Assembly: GCA_027348355.1 (NCBI GenBank)
Contig: DAIEPN010000044.1
Span: forward strand, 1 to 11,094
Source: Chlamydiota bacterium
Lineage (GTDB): Bacteria; Chlamydiota; Chlamydiia; Chlamydiales; Rhabdochlamydiaceae
Length of the DNA stretch: 11,094 nt
Direction of reading: 5' to 3'
Shown: piece by piece, positions 1 to 7,528 of the stretch
Numbering within the stretch: the first letter of the stretch is position 1
How the letters are laid out: the number at the start of each line of letters is the position of its first letter
The notes under the pieces: model-generated
Told to the model about the DNA's origin: nothing
Databases searched by the model: none
The model's input: the letters and a program-made list of their open reading frames with translations, nothing else
Translations under genes and position numbers: made by a program

Positions 1-1232
1 AGCTTTTCTAAAGACTTGATAGGAAAGATTCCTTCACCCTCTTTTGTAGAAAGGATCCCTATTTGTAAACGATGAAGCTCTCGGAGGATGCTCTCAAGCC
101 TTGGGTCATCTATCCAATTGTCTACGATAATCGCATCTACGGTCTGAGGTGATTTCTTTCTAAGAAGCCCAGAAGACTGACAACCGATTGTAGTAAAAAA
201 ATCTTTTTCTAAAAGATCTTTTGCCTGAACTTTTATAAGTACAGAACCATCGCGGTGAAGAGGTAAATCTTGGTTATAAGAAAGGCTTCTCTTTTCAATT
301 TCAGTAATAAAGCGTTTCTCTTCTACAAAAGGTGCGATCCCCTTTCCTTCGTAGCTTTTTGCAAATTTTATAAGCCGCGCACAGGGATCAATTTCAGACC
401 AAGGATCTTCTGTAAGGGATACTCGAATTGTATCGCCAAGTCCATCAAGGAGTAACGACCCGATACCAACTGATGATTTTACTCTTCCATCTTCTCCAGC
501 ACCAGATTCGGTAACACCTAAATGGAGAGGATAGTTCCAGCCTAACTTTATCATTTCTGCAACAAGAAGTCGGTAGGCTTGCATCATCACTAATGGATTA
601 CTCGCTTTCATGGAAAACATAAAATCGTGGTAGTCAAGTGCTCTACAAACTCTTGCAAATTCAAGCGCTGATTCTACCATTCCAGCTGGAGTATCTCCGT
701 ATCTGTTCATGATACGATCGGAAAGAGATCCGTGATTGGTTCCAATCCTCATGGCTCTTTTTAAAACTTTACATTTTTCTACTAAAGGAGAAAACTTCTC
801 TTCGATCTTGTCAATTTCTTCCTTATATGAAGCATCATCATAGGTAATCGTTTTAAAACTTGCTCTCTTATCGACAAAATTACCAGGATTGATACGAACT
901 TTATCCGCAAACTCTACCACTTTCATTGCAGCGGGAGGATAGAAATGAATATCGGCCACAAGAGGAATTTCGTATCCCTTTTGCAAAAGTTTACCTTTAA
1001 TTCCTTCGCATGCCTCAGCTTCCTTAATTCCTTGGACCGTCACTCTAGCAATTTCACAACCACTATCCGCTAAACGGATAATTTGATCCACAGTTGCATC
1101 AATATCTCTTGTGTTCGAAGTTGTCATCGATTGGATACGAACAGGATTCTGCCCCCCTACACCAATCTTACCTACCATTACCTCACGGGTCTTCCATCTT
1201 TTCATGTGGTAAATCGATTCACAATACTTCAT
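1..1232 (-). CDS. ispG: 4-hydroxy-3-methylbut-2-en-1-yl diphosphate synthase IspG (GcpE), C-terminus cut by window edge
   Basis: IspG is the iron-sulfur enzyme of the MEP pathway that converts MEcPP to HMBPP; it acts in the cytoplasm. Reading inward from 1232 the frame is open to base 1 (about 410 codons). The N-terminal TIM-barrel hallmarks are clear: VGGQNPVRIQSMTT near residue 30, RVTVQGIKEAEAC, PLVADIHF, VRINPGNFVDKRAS, RIGTNHGSLSDRI, FSMKASNP and LGVTESGAGEDGRVKSS. After this comes sequence belonging to the extra middle domain found in chlamydial, Bacteroidetes and plant IspG but absent from the short E. coli type. The C-terminal [4Fe-4S] cysteine domain would lie left of base 1. I chose the ATG at 1232 (MKYCES...) because chlamydial homologues, as I recall them, begin with a similar K-YC leader; the ATG at 1205 is the alternative. 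Shine-Dalgarno evidence is weak for both. Confidence 0.95.
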   Translation of the reverse strand, partial: MKYCESIYHMKRWKTREVMVGKIGVGGQNPVRIQSMTTSNTRDIDATVDQIIRLADSGCEIARVTVQGIKEAEACEGIKGKLLQKGYEIPLVADIHFYPPAAMKVVEFADKVRINPGNFVDKRASFKTITYDDASYKEEIDKIEEKFSPLVEKCKVLKRAMRIGTNHGSLSDRIMNRYGDTPAGMVESALEFARVCRALDYHDFMFSMKASNPLVMMQAYRLLVAEMIKLGWNYPLHLGVTESGAGEDGRVKSSVGIGSLLLDGLGDTIRVSLTEDPWSEIDPCARLIKFAKSYEGKGIAPFVEEKRFITEIEKRSLSYNQDLPLHRDGSVLIKVQAKDLLEKDFFTTIGCQSSGLLRKKSPQTVDAIIVDNWIDDPRLESILRELHRLQIGILSTKEGEGIFPIKSLEK

Positions 1233-1261
1233 ACAGTCTCGGAAAATTCAAATTTTAACGT

Positions 1262-1290
1262 ACAATACACTATTTTACCAACAAGTGTAA
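1262..1290 (-). promoter_or_regulatory. possible sigma70-type promoter for ispG
   Basis: Read on the minus strand, TTACAC (1290-1285) is followed after 17 bases by TATTGT (1267-1262), each matching the consensus at 4 of 6 positions, 30 bases upstream of the ATG at 1232. The spacing is ideal but the boxes are only moderate, and in AT-rich DNA such matches arise by chance. Confidence 0.25.
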
Positions 1291-1442
1291 AAGGAGGGAA
1301 AAATAAGAGCAAGAGTAACTGCATTCCACAGGTAAGGACTTTGGATCATCCCTACTCTGTCATTTGTAAAAAAAGTTTCATATATTTTTATTTATAAAAA
1401 TTCCTTTCTAAGGCAAAATGCCGCAAAAAAAATAAGGATACT

Positions 1443-2534
1443 ATGCAACCGGCACAATCAAATTTTTTCTTTGTTCAAGCAAGCGTCTCCCTACTACGAG
1501 AAGTTTCTAGATCTCTTCCCTTTACCATTCCTGGAGCTGAAAATATTACAACATTTTTTTTGATGTATAGAAGCGCGAATAGAGCTAAACAGGAAATGGG
1601 GCAAATCCTTCCAAATCAACATCACAATAGATTCCTCGATAATAAAGCTTCTCTCGATGATCAAATCGCAAGTTTTCTTAGAGGAGAAATAAAAAGTAGT
1701 GACATCAAAACAGCTTTTTCTGAATGGTCTCAAAGAACAATTGTACCTATTTATCAAGAAATGACATTTGAAAAAGGGATCTCTTTTCTAAAGGGTTTAG
1801 GAATACTCGCGGATACAGCTCTTTCTCTTAAAGGCTACATACCTAAATTTTCAATGATTCAATCCATCGCATATACAGGAACCATACTGCGCGCAGTAGC
1901 TTCCTTATCCGTACTTTCTGCAGAACTGAAAAACATACCCTCTATTCTCTCAGTGTCAGACAATCGAGACGGAGTAATCGAACAATTGATTACAAGTTTT
2001 AACACAAAAGCTACCATCGAAGACTTTGACGCAATGATAAAAAATTACGATGAGCACATTAGACAAGCTGATACGAATGTAGCGGACCAAGATCAATTTG
2101 CTAGACTCCAAAATTGTGCTATTCAAGATAAGGCTACACTTAAATTGACGGGTACTTCTCAGGAATTTACTCGTGCTAAAGCTTATTTGACTGAAGAAAG
2201 AAAGGCATTTAAAAATAGCCCCGATGAAATTAAACCTGAACGGGAAGTAAAAACGCAATACAAAACCTTCCTCGAATCTAGGACCAATGAACAATTGCAA
2301 GCCTACTTAGATAACAAAAGACATAGTATCACTAGCAAAATGAACCTAAGAATTTCCCAAACAGTGTCTTTGGTTGCATCCCACTTATTGTCATCGATTG
2401 TTAAGTATTATGCCCCCAAAAATACGTATGCAATTCTTGCTGATCGATTTCTTCGCATCGCTTCGCTAGCTTTATGTGTAAGAGAGGGATATCGAAAAAA
2501 TATAGCAAAAGATCTTGTGATTACAGTTAGCTAA
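1443..2534 (+). CDS. hypothetical protein, 363 aa, helical with two hydrophobic stretches
   Basis: I do not recognise this protein. The ATG at 1443 follows AAGGA (1434-1438) by 4 bases. There is no signal peptide or lipobox. The N-terminus (residues 1-45) is Ser/Phe-rich, with FFFVQASVSLL near the start. Residues about 111-165 form a mostly apolar, Gly/Ser/Leu-rich stretch, and residues about 300-350 form a second one (SQTVSLVASHLLSSIV, then FLRIASLALCV). These look more like amphipathic or weakly membrane-associated helices than clean transmembrane segments. Between them, about 175-295 is highly charged and probably helical. The gene is divergent from ispG and ends 6 bases from the end of the tyrosine phosphatase gene on the other strand. 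A lineage-specific, possibly secreted chlamydial protein is one reading, but this rests only on its lack of recognisable family, its composition and its location. Confidence 0.75.
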   Translation: MQPAQSNFFFVQASVSLLREVSRSLPFTIPGAENITTFFLMYRSANRAKQEMGQILPNQHHNRFLDNKASLDDQIASFLRGEIKSSDIKTAFSEWSQRTIVPIYQEMTFEKGISFLKGLGILADTALSLKGYIPKFSMIQSIAYTGTILRAVASLSVLSAELKNIPSILSVSDNRDGVIEQLITSFNTKATIEDFDAMIKNYDEHIRQADTNVADQDQFARLQNCAIQDKATLKLTGTSQEFTRAKAYLTEERKAFKNSPDEIKPEREVKTQYKTFLESRTNEQLQAYLDNKRHSITSKMNLRISQTVSLVASHLLSSIVKYYAPKNTYAILADRFLRIASLALCVREGYRKNIAKDLVITVS

Positions 2535-2540
2535 AAAACT

Positions 2541-3791
2541 TTATAACTGATTCCCTATTCTATATTGCAATACAGTGTGGCAAAATAAATATTGTTCTTC
2601 ATTAACCATGCCACCACCACGTCCTGTATTAAAATCTCTAAGATGGGAAACGGAGTCTCGAATACTGAGATTCTGTATCCCAGCTTGATGATCTTGAGCT
2701 AATTTGAGAATGACAGCAAAAGTGCCCGTCCTTCCCATTCCCGCTCCACAGTGAATTGTCACTGGTCCTTCGAGACCTTGCTGGGACTGATTTATCAAAT
2801 CAACAAGTTTACTTATCCGAATTTTATCAGTCCCTGCACCATCTGCCCAGTATCGATAGTGTAGATGTGTTATCACTCTATTCTCCATTTCGGATGAAGA
2901 AAGAGAAAATAGTCGTTTATGAATGCTGGAGAGCTGAGTTGTGCTTTCTGCTTCCTTTTCCTCAAGAAGAGTAATTTGTACATCTCCAAAAAAGCTGGGA
3001 GTATTCCGCTGGGTAGGAAAATACCCAGCAAAATCTGCATGTTCATACATTTCATTTAGCATAACGATCGTAGAAGAAGTTTGCTCTTGGATCATTTTCC
3101 AAAAACTAGCAACTGTATTTTGTCGAGGGACCTGTGTTAAAATATATCTGCGATCAAACGAAAAATGGGCATCCATCTCTCGTCCATCCGCTAAATGAAC
3201 CATTTGCTGATTAGTAAATCGCCAATTACTGTTCACGCGACCTACAAATTCTCCCATATCAATTCTGCGATGCATCTCAGCAGCTAACCCTACTTGCTCA
3301 GCTTTTGCTTCCCACCACATTTCATAAATATCTGATGTTTCAGGATTTAATTCGTTGATTATACCTTTTACGCGCAAGAGCCCAAGGAAACACTCCCTCA
3401 TTCTTGGAATTTCCTTTTCTACCCACTGCAGTTGCGATTGAATTATGGGTAAAATGACTCTGGAATCTTGCAAGAATGAGAGACTGGCAAATCCACTACT
3501 ACACTCTTGTCTAACTTGCTCGGGTAGTTTCCAAAACGCTTCTACGATTGCTTCGTTAGTAGTAGTCGGTTCCAAAATAAGCGCTTGAATCGCTTTTAAA
3601 GAAATTTTTCTTCTATCCAGTTCCTCCGAAGACAAAAAAGCAGTACTTCTCGCAAAAGATTCCACCGATCTTTTGAACTCACAAATCCTTTGTAGAAAAT
3701 CAGGAAGAGTACTCTCTTTAGATAATGCTTGCGCTCTAGATACAACCTGCTGAACAGTCGTAAACTGAGGTATCCCTGTTGCTACCATCAT
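2541..3791 (-). CDS. classical (eukaryote-type) protein tyrosine phosphatase, candidate secreted effector
   Basis: This 416-residue protein would hydrolyse phosphotyrosine via a cysteinyl-phosphate intermediate. The P-loop HCGAGMGRTGTF covers residues 347-358, with nucleophile Cys348 and phosphate-binding Arg354. Further classical PTP landmarks are ILTQVPRQNTVASFWKMI (about 217-234, like the usual TQGP..T..DFW block), TIVMLNE, THLHYRYWAD (about 308-317, the WPD-loop region) and GMVNEEQYLFCH near the C-terminus (the Q-loop region). The roughly 185 residues before the catalytic domain match nothing I know. The start at 3791 is chosen because AAGGAG (3806-3801) lies 9 bases upstream; starting at 3863 would add 24 residues and overlap phhB. 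No N-terminal secretion signal is visible, which leaves type III secretion possible, as for YopH and SptP, but the sequence does not show it. It is the last gene of the minus-strand block, 34 bases after phhB. Confidence 0.9.
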   Translation of the reverse strand: MMVATGIPQFTTVQQVVSRAQALSKESTLPDFLQRICEFKRSVESFARSTAFLSSEELDRRKISLKAIQALILEPTTTNEAIVEAFWKLPEQVRQECSSGFASLSFLQDSRVILPIIQSQLQWVEKEIPRMRECFLGLLRVKGIINELNPETSDIYEMWWEAKAEQVGLAAEMHRRIDMGEFVGRVNSNWRFTNQQMVHLADGREMDAHFSFDRRYILTQVPRQNTVASFWKMIQEQTSSTIVMLNEMYEHADFAGYFPTQRNTPSFFGDVQITLLEEKEAESTTQLSSIHKRLFSLSSSEMENRVITHLHYRYWADGAGTDKIRISKLVDLINQSQQGLEGPVTIHCGAGMGRTGTFAVILKLAQDHQAGIQNLSIRDSVSHLRDFNTGRGGGMVNEEQYLFCHTVLQYRIGNQL

Positions 3792-3800
3792 GAAAAAAAT

Positions 3801-3806
3801 CTCCTT
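3801..3806 (-). promoter_or_regulatory. strong Shine-Dalgarno site deciding the phosphatase start
   Basis: AAGGAG on the minus strand (3806-3801) sits 9 bases before the ATG at 3791. It falls in the 34-base gap between phhB and the phosphatase gene and argues for the 416-residue form over the longer reading that overlaps phhB. Confidence 0.75.
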
Positions 3807-3825
3807 TGAATCCCTAAAACGGAGA

Positions 3826-4176
3826 TTATGATTTTCCAAATCTAGATAAATAGCATACATCACACTTGGCAGCTAAAATGAAGTCACTTTCAGAAAGGCC
3901 TTTGATCTTATGGGTCCAAAGCTGTACTTTAACTTTTCCGTAGCTTAAGAAAACATCTGGATGATGCCCCTCTTCTTCAGCCACTTTTCCTATGTCATTA
4001 GTTAGGTCCAAAGCGGATTTGAAATCTTTGAAAGTATATTCCTTTTCTAGATGATGTTCATCTATGACTTTCCATCCATTATCGAGTTGAGCTAGATAGT
4101 TTTTAAGACTTTCTCCTTTCAATGCAGGAGTTCCAACCGTGCAAGGAACACATTTTTTTTTCGATAAATCCGCCAT
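3826..4176 (-). CDS. phhB: pterin-4a-carbinolamine dehydratase family protein
   Basis: Family members dehydrate 4a-hydroxytetrahydropterin, the by-product of aromatic amino acid hydroxylases, to quinonoid dihydropterin. The 116 residues match the usual bacterial length. The active-site signature is present: EEEGHHPD at 67-74 (His71, His72), His89 in LWTHK, and Asp98 in LSESDF. The N-terminus carries the C-x2-C (Cys9, Cys12) seen in many bacterial members. Unusually, the C-terminus also carries C-x2-C (Cys105, Cys108). The ATG at 4176 has AAGGAG (4194-4189) 12 bases upstream, inside the end of the methyltransferase gene, which stops only 3 bases before this start, so the two are probably translated together. 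No aromatic amino acid hydroxylase is in the window. The physiological role is therefore open: pterin recycling, or another of the functions proposed for stand-alone members. Confidence 0.93.
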   Translation of the reverse strand: MADLSKKKCVPCTVGTPALKGESLKNYLAQLDNGWKVIDEHHLEKEYTFKDFKSALDLTNDIGKVAEEEGHHPDVFLSYGKVKVQLWTHKIKGLSESDFILAAKCDVCYLSRFGKS

Positions 4177-4179
4177 AGT

Positions 4180-4866
4180 CTATCTCAACTCCTTTATAAA
4201 GATTTCTGTACGGCCCCAAGGATACCTGGCAGTAAAATGATCTTTCAAGAAAAAAATAGGTTTCTCACAATATTCTAAAAGCGAGTAGCTGACGGTGATG
4301 ATTTTTGTTCCTTTAGGCAAAGCAGAAAACTTCTTGATAAGGGTTAAAATCGTCGAATCATCTAAACAAGTACCATAAAGGTAGATAACCGTAGCAAATG
4401 AGAGATCTTCCTCGATCATGTTATTACATGAAAATGTTGCGCAAGATAGAGAATTACGTGCTGATACTTGGCTGGCATTCTCGGTAAATGCTTTGATCCA
4501 GTCTACGCCATGTACTTTACATCCAAAATGGGAGGCCAAAAATAAAGAAGTACGACCTCTTCCACACCCCATCTCAACAACGTGATCGTTTGTGGAAATA
4601 CCAATTCGTTTTGCCACCTTATACATCGTAGAGAGATAAGTTTCTCCGTATACATGAATGTTGATTTCCCCTTTTTGCTGCAAAAATTCTTTTGAAATTT
4701 GATAGGGGGATTTCTCCTTATAACCTTCAGCTAAATCACTATCGACCTTCTTAAAACGTAGATTTTTGTGGAAATTCTTTTGAACAAACCTTTCTTCGAG
4801 GAAATTTCCAACGCTCACTTTGAAAAAGGTGTAGAATAATTGAAAAGGTTCACCAATTGATCGCAT
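4180..4866 (-). CDS. class I SAM-dependent methyltransferase, substrate unknown
   Basis: The protein has 228 residues from the ATG at 4866. The SAM-binding motif I is VVEMGCGRGRT (about 96-106), followed by an acidic end of strand 2 in VHGVD (about 118-122). Motif IV is VIYLYGTCLDD (about 160-170), and a later strand reads GTKIITVSYSL. There is no NPPY-type motif, so DNA or RNA N6-adenine methylation is not indicated. The roughly 75 residues before the fold are Lys-rich and unassigned. The layout, with a short motif IV reading -YLYGTCLDD- and no target-recognition domain, fits a small-molecule or protein methyltransferase; I cannot name the substrate. An in-frame TTG at 4878 could add four residues. 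The start overlaps the end of the hydrolase gene by 17 bases (29 from the TTG), which suggests translational coupling. Confidence 0.88.
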   Translation of the reverse strand: MRSIGEPFQLFYTFFKVSVGNFLEERFVQKNFHKNLRFKKVDSDLAEGYKEKSPYQISKEFLQQKGEINIHVYGETYLSTMYKVAKRIGISTNDHVVEMGCGRGRTSLFLASHFGCKVHGVDWIKAFTENASQVSARNSLSCATFSCNNMIEEDLSFATVIYLYGTCLDDSTILTLIKKFSALPKGTKIITVSYSLLEYCEKPIFFLKDHFTARYPWGRTEIFIKELR

Positions 4867-5845
4867 GGCCAGGATCAAGTACGCGAAAAACCTTGGGATC
4901 GAGTTTTTGCTGCTGTAGTGCTAAAAATAAGTCATAAGGAGGCTGCATAACTTTTTCATCCGTTAAACGAAATGTTTTCCAGTGTGATGAAACGCTCAAT
5001 TTTGAATTGACCTCAAGGTGGATTTGCACGGCTTCTTTAGGGTCAATGTGTACAGGCGACATAAACTCCCTCGGAAGATAAGCACCTATTGGGATAAGGC
5101 TTAAATCCATGCAAGAAAAGCGGGATCCGATCGCGGCAAAATCATGTGAATTGTAGCCTGTGTCCCCTGCAAAATAAATCCTTTTTTGCTGCCCGTTTCC
5201 TCTTTGAATTTCTATCACATACCCAAGCCAAAGACTTTCATTGTAGTCCCATGGCGCCCTACCAGAGAAATGTTGGGCAGGGACGGCTGTAACTTTCCAT
5301 GTCGGAGAAACCTCTATGCTTTCCCACCAAGAGAATTCAATGGCTTTAGAAATTCCTCTTTTTGAGAACCATTTCTTTACCCCTTCAGGAACAAACCAAA
5401 CAATTTCTGTATTACGCTCATAGAGTTCCATCACTGTATAATCATCTAAATGATCGTAGTGATTATGGCTAATAAAGACATAATCAATCTTAGGGAGCTC
5501 ATCCAATTCAATAGGCACAGTATGAAGTCTAGAAGGACCTACAAACTGTACAGGAGAGCAGCGTTTACTCCAAATGGGATCAGTCAAGAAATGGATCCCG
5601 TCAATCTCAAGTAAAAATGTCGTATGGTTAATCCAAGTGACGGTAGGATGGTTCATATCGACAACCTCTTTTACATTTGGATAGGAAAATCCATTAGGAA
5701 CAGAAGGCCTTTGATTGGTTTTGTTATAATAGCCACATTTCCAAAGAAGCATATCTTTAATACCTCTATAAGAATCTTTTATGTGCGGGTTAAAGTACTT
5801 TTTTCCATTTCTTGGGCAATTTGTAAAAGAAGGGCTCATGCTCAT
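4850..5845 (-). CDS. metallo-beta-lactamase-fold hydrolase, NAPE-PLD/UlaG-like
   Basis: The protein has 331 residues. The binuclear metal site is complete: HNHYDH at 127-132 supplies the H-x-H-x-D-H motif, His192 lies in AQHFSGR, Asp228 in AGDTGY is the bridging aspartate, and His288 lies in SSHW. His266 in SPVHIDPKEA matches the H-x-x-P-E-E-A-like block of N-acyl-phosphatidylethanolamine phospholipase D relatives. The N-terminal segment with YPN, TVTWINHTTFLLEIDG and LTDPIWSKRCSP is also typical of this group. Relatives include eukaryotic NAPE-PLD, which releases N-acylethanolamines from membrane lipid, and many bacterial proteins of unknown substrate, so lipid specificity is inference. No signal peptide is seen, so it is probably cytoplasmic or peripheral to the membrane. 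It begins 16 bases after the phosphofructokinase stop and overlaps the methyltransferase. Met1 (5845) and Met3 (5839) are both possible starts. Confidence 0.9.
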   Translation of the reverse strand: MSMSPSFTNCPRNGKKYFNPHIKDSYRGIKDMLLWKCGYYNKTNQRPSVPNGFSYPNVKEVVDMNHPTVTWINHTTFLLEIDGIHFLTDPIWSKRCSPVQFVGPSRLHTVPIELDELPKIDYVFISHNHYDHLDDYTVMELYERNTEIVWFVPEGVKKWFSKRGISKAIEFSWWESIEVSPTWKVTAVPAQHFSGRAPWDYNESLWLGYVIEIQRGNGQQKRIYFAGDTGYNSHDFAAIGSRFSCMDLSLIPIGAYLPREFMSPVHIDPKEAVQIHLEVNSKLSVSSHWKTFRLTDEKVMQPPYDLFLALQQQKLDPKVFRVLDPGHAINW

Positions 5846-5861
5846 TTTTATTCTTTTCTAT

Positions 5862-7484
5862 CTATTGTTTTTTAGCTTCTAATGTCAAAGAAATCGGTAC
5901 TATATCTGTTAAAGAACGTTCTCCAAAAAATTGGATTGGCCCTGGATAAGCATAGCAATCTTCGATTTCCCACTTTTTTCTCTGCTTAGCAAAAAAAGTA
6001 AAAGCCTGTCCATTTAATTCAACAAGAGCTTTCTCAATAACAGGTTTTCTTTTCCCCTTTCTTTCTTCTATATTTAAAAACATAGTCGTTGGAACACCGC
6101 CAATTTCCCAATTTTCAATCGAACCCGCTAAGCTTTTTACATAAGCCATATACCCGGTATGTCCACTTAAGATAAGTAAAGTTGCAGTAAGCCCAAGTGA
6201 ATAGCAGTAGTGCGCATCGAAATTAGATGGATACGAACATCGGCCCTCATACCCTAAAAAATGATTCAAAGCAGAAAACTTACCTTTATATGTTCCTTTC
6301 TGTTTGCGAGCTTCAAGTTCCTCACTCACTTTTTCCATCAAAAGACGTTCTGTTTCGATAAGAGAGACTTGGACGTTGCCATGTGGATCACGATCTAATA
6401 AGAGCTGCTTTTGAATATCCAGAGGTAGCGAGAGAAAACATCTTTTAGCGGCATCGCTGAGTTTTTTAGGAGCTTCTTCATAGGAAAGTTCTGGAAGTCT
6501 ATTGAGCTCAGAAATAAGAACATGAATCTCTGGGATAAATTCAATTAACCCCTCTGGAACTAGGATGACGCCATAGTTTTTTCCTTTTTCTGCTCGCTCA
6601 GCTACAACATTTGCAATCTCGTTTACTAAATTCGCAAGAGTTTGTTTTTTATGAGATACTTCTTCTCCTATGATTGTGATATTCGGACAAGTAGAAAGGG
6701 CGCACTCTAAAGCAATATGCGATGCAGATCGCCCCATAAGCTTTATAAAATGGTAATATTTTTTTGCCGAAAGAGCATCTCTTTCAATGTTTCCAATCAT
6801 CTCACTATAAACTTTACTTGCAGTATCAAAACCGAATGAGACATCGATAAAAGAGTTTTTTAAATCACCATCGATTGTTTTAGGAACCCCGATCACTCGA
6901 GTTTTACAGTCATTTTGTAAAAAAAATTCTGCTAGTATCGCAGCGTTCGTGTTGGAATCGTCTCCTCCAATGATAACAAGCCCATCAAGTTTAAGGTCGT
7001 TGCAGGTTTTACGTGCGGCTTCTAGTTGCTCCCTAGTCTCGATTTTAGTACGCCCTGATCCAATAAGGTCAAACCCACCCTGATTTCTATAGGCGGATAA
7101 AACTTCTAAAGAAATTTCTTTATACTTCCCTGCAACGATGCCACCTGGTCCTTCCAAAAACCCAAATAAGGTACTTTCTTTATTAAGCGCTTTAAGGGCA
7201 TCGAGAAGACCGCAAATCACATTATGACCACCAGCCGCCTGTCCTCCAGAAAACACAACCCCAACTTGTAAAGAATGGCTTGTAGAGGATTTTTTATCAT
7301 TTACCTTTCCTGCGATCACAGGCTGGCCGAAGGTATGAGGAAAAAGTTTCTTTAGTTCTTCTACATCTTTTTCAGGACACGTTGCCGCTCCTTTTACCAA
7401 AGTTACTGAAAAAAGATCTTTTAGGATATTTGGAACCAAAGGCTTATATTCTTGCCTATATTTCTGTAAAATATTTGAATTCAT
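5862..7484 (-). CDS. pfp: diphosphate--fructose-6-phosphate 1-phosphotransferase (PPi-dependent phosphofructokinase)
   Basis: This cytoplasmic enzyme phosphorylates fructose 6-phosphate with pyrophosphate instead of ATP, reversibly, sparing ATP in glycolysis. The 540 residues fit the long (about 550 aa) PFP type. The phosphoryl-donor loop is GVVFSGGQAAGGHNV (75-89). GGDDSNTNA (173-181) carries Asp where ATP enzymes have GGDGS, and PKTIDGDL (201-208) carries Lys where ATP enzymes have PGTIDND; these two changes mark PPi use. MGRSASHIALE (250-260) is the substrate-binding block, and GYEGRCSYPSNFD lies at about 411-423. The ATG at 7484 has no clear Shine-Dalgarno. It is the first gene of the five-gene minus-strand block and diverges from pyrG. 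Some annotators use the symbol pfkA. Chlamydiaceae also rely on PPi-type phosphofructokinases. Confidence 0.96.
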   Translation of the reverse strand: MNSNILQKYRQEYKPLVPNILKDLFSVTLVKGAATCPEKDVEELKKLFPHTFGQPVIAGKVNDKKSSTSHSLQVGVVFSGGQAAGGHNVICGLLDALKALNKESTLFGFLEGPGGIVAGKYKEISLEVLSAYRNQGGFDLIGSGRTKIETREQLEAARKTCNDLKLDGLVIIGGDDSNTNAAILAEFFLQNDCKTRVIGVPKTIDGDLKNSFIDVSFGFDTASKVYSEMIGNIERDALSAKKYYHFIKLMGRSASHIALECALSTCPNITIIGEEVSHKKQTLANLVNEIANVVAERAEKGKNYGVILVPEGLIEFIPEIHVLISELNRLPELSYEEAPKKLSDAAKRCFLSLPLDIQKQLLLDRDPHGNVQVSLIETERLLMEKVSEELEARKQKGTYKGKFSALNHFLGYEGRCSYPSNFDAHYCYSLGLTATLLILSGHTGYMAYVKSLAGSIENWEIGGVPTTMFLNIEERKGKRKPVIEKALVELNGQAFTFFAKQRKKWEIEDCYAYPGPIQFFGERSLTDIVPISLTLEAKKQ

Positions 7485-7528
7485 GGAGGTGCTCTCGAAG
7501 TAAAAGATAAAGTTATATAAAGCCGCAG

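Noticed and set aside
1083..1397. Open frame on the plus strand opposite the ispG start
   Set aside because: It lies mostly antisense to well-conserved ispG codons and has no protein-like pattern.
2524..2549. 6-bp inverted repeat (CAGTTA/TAACTG) between the convergent genes as a shared terminator
   Set aside because: The stem is too short and AT-rich, with a 14-base loop that cannot extend the pairing.
3792..3863. Longer N-terminus for the phosphatase (start at 3863)
   Set aside because: It would overlap phhB by 38 bases, whereas the start at 3791 has a strong AAGGAG 9 bases upstream.
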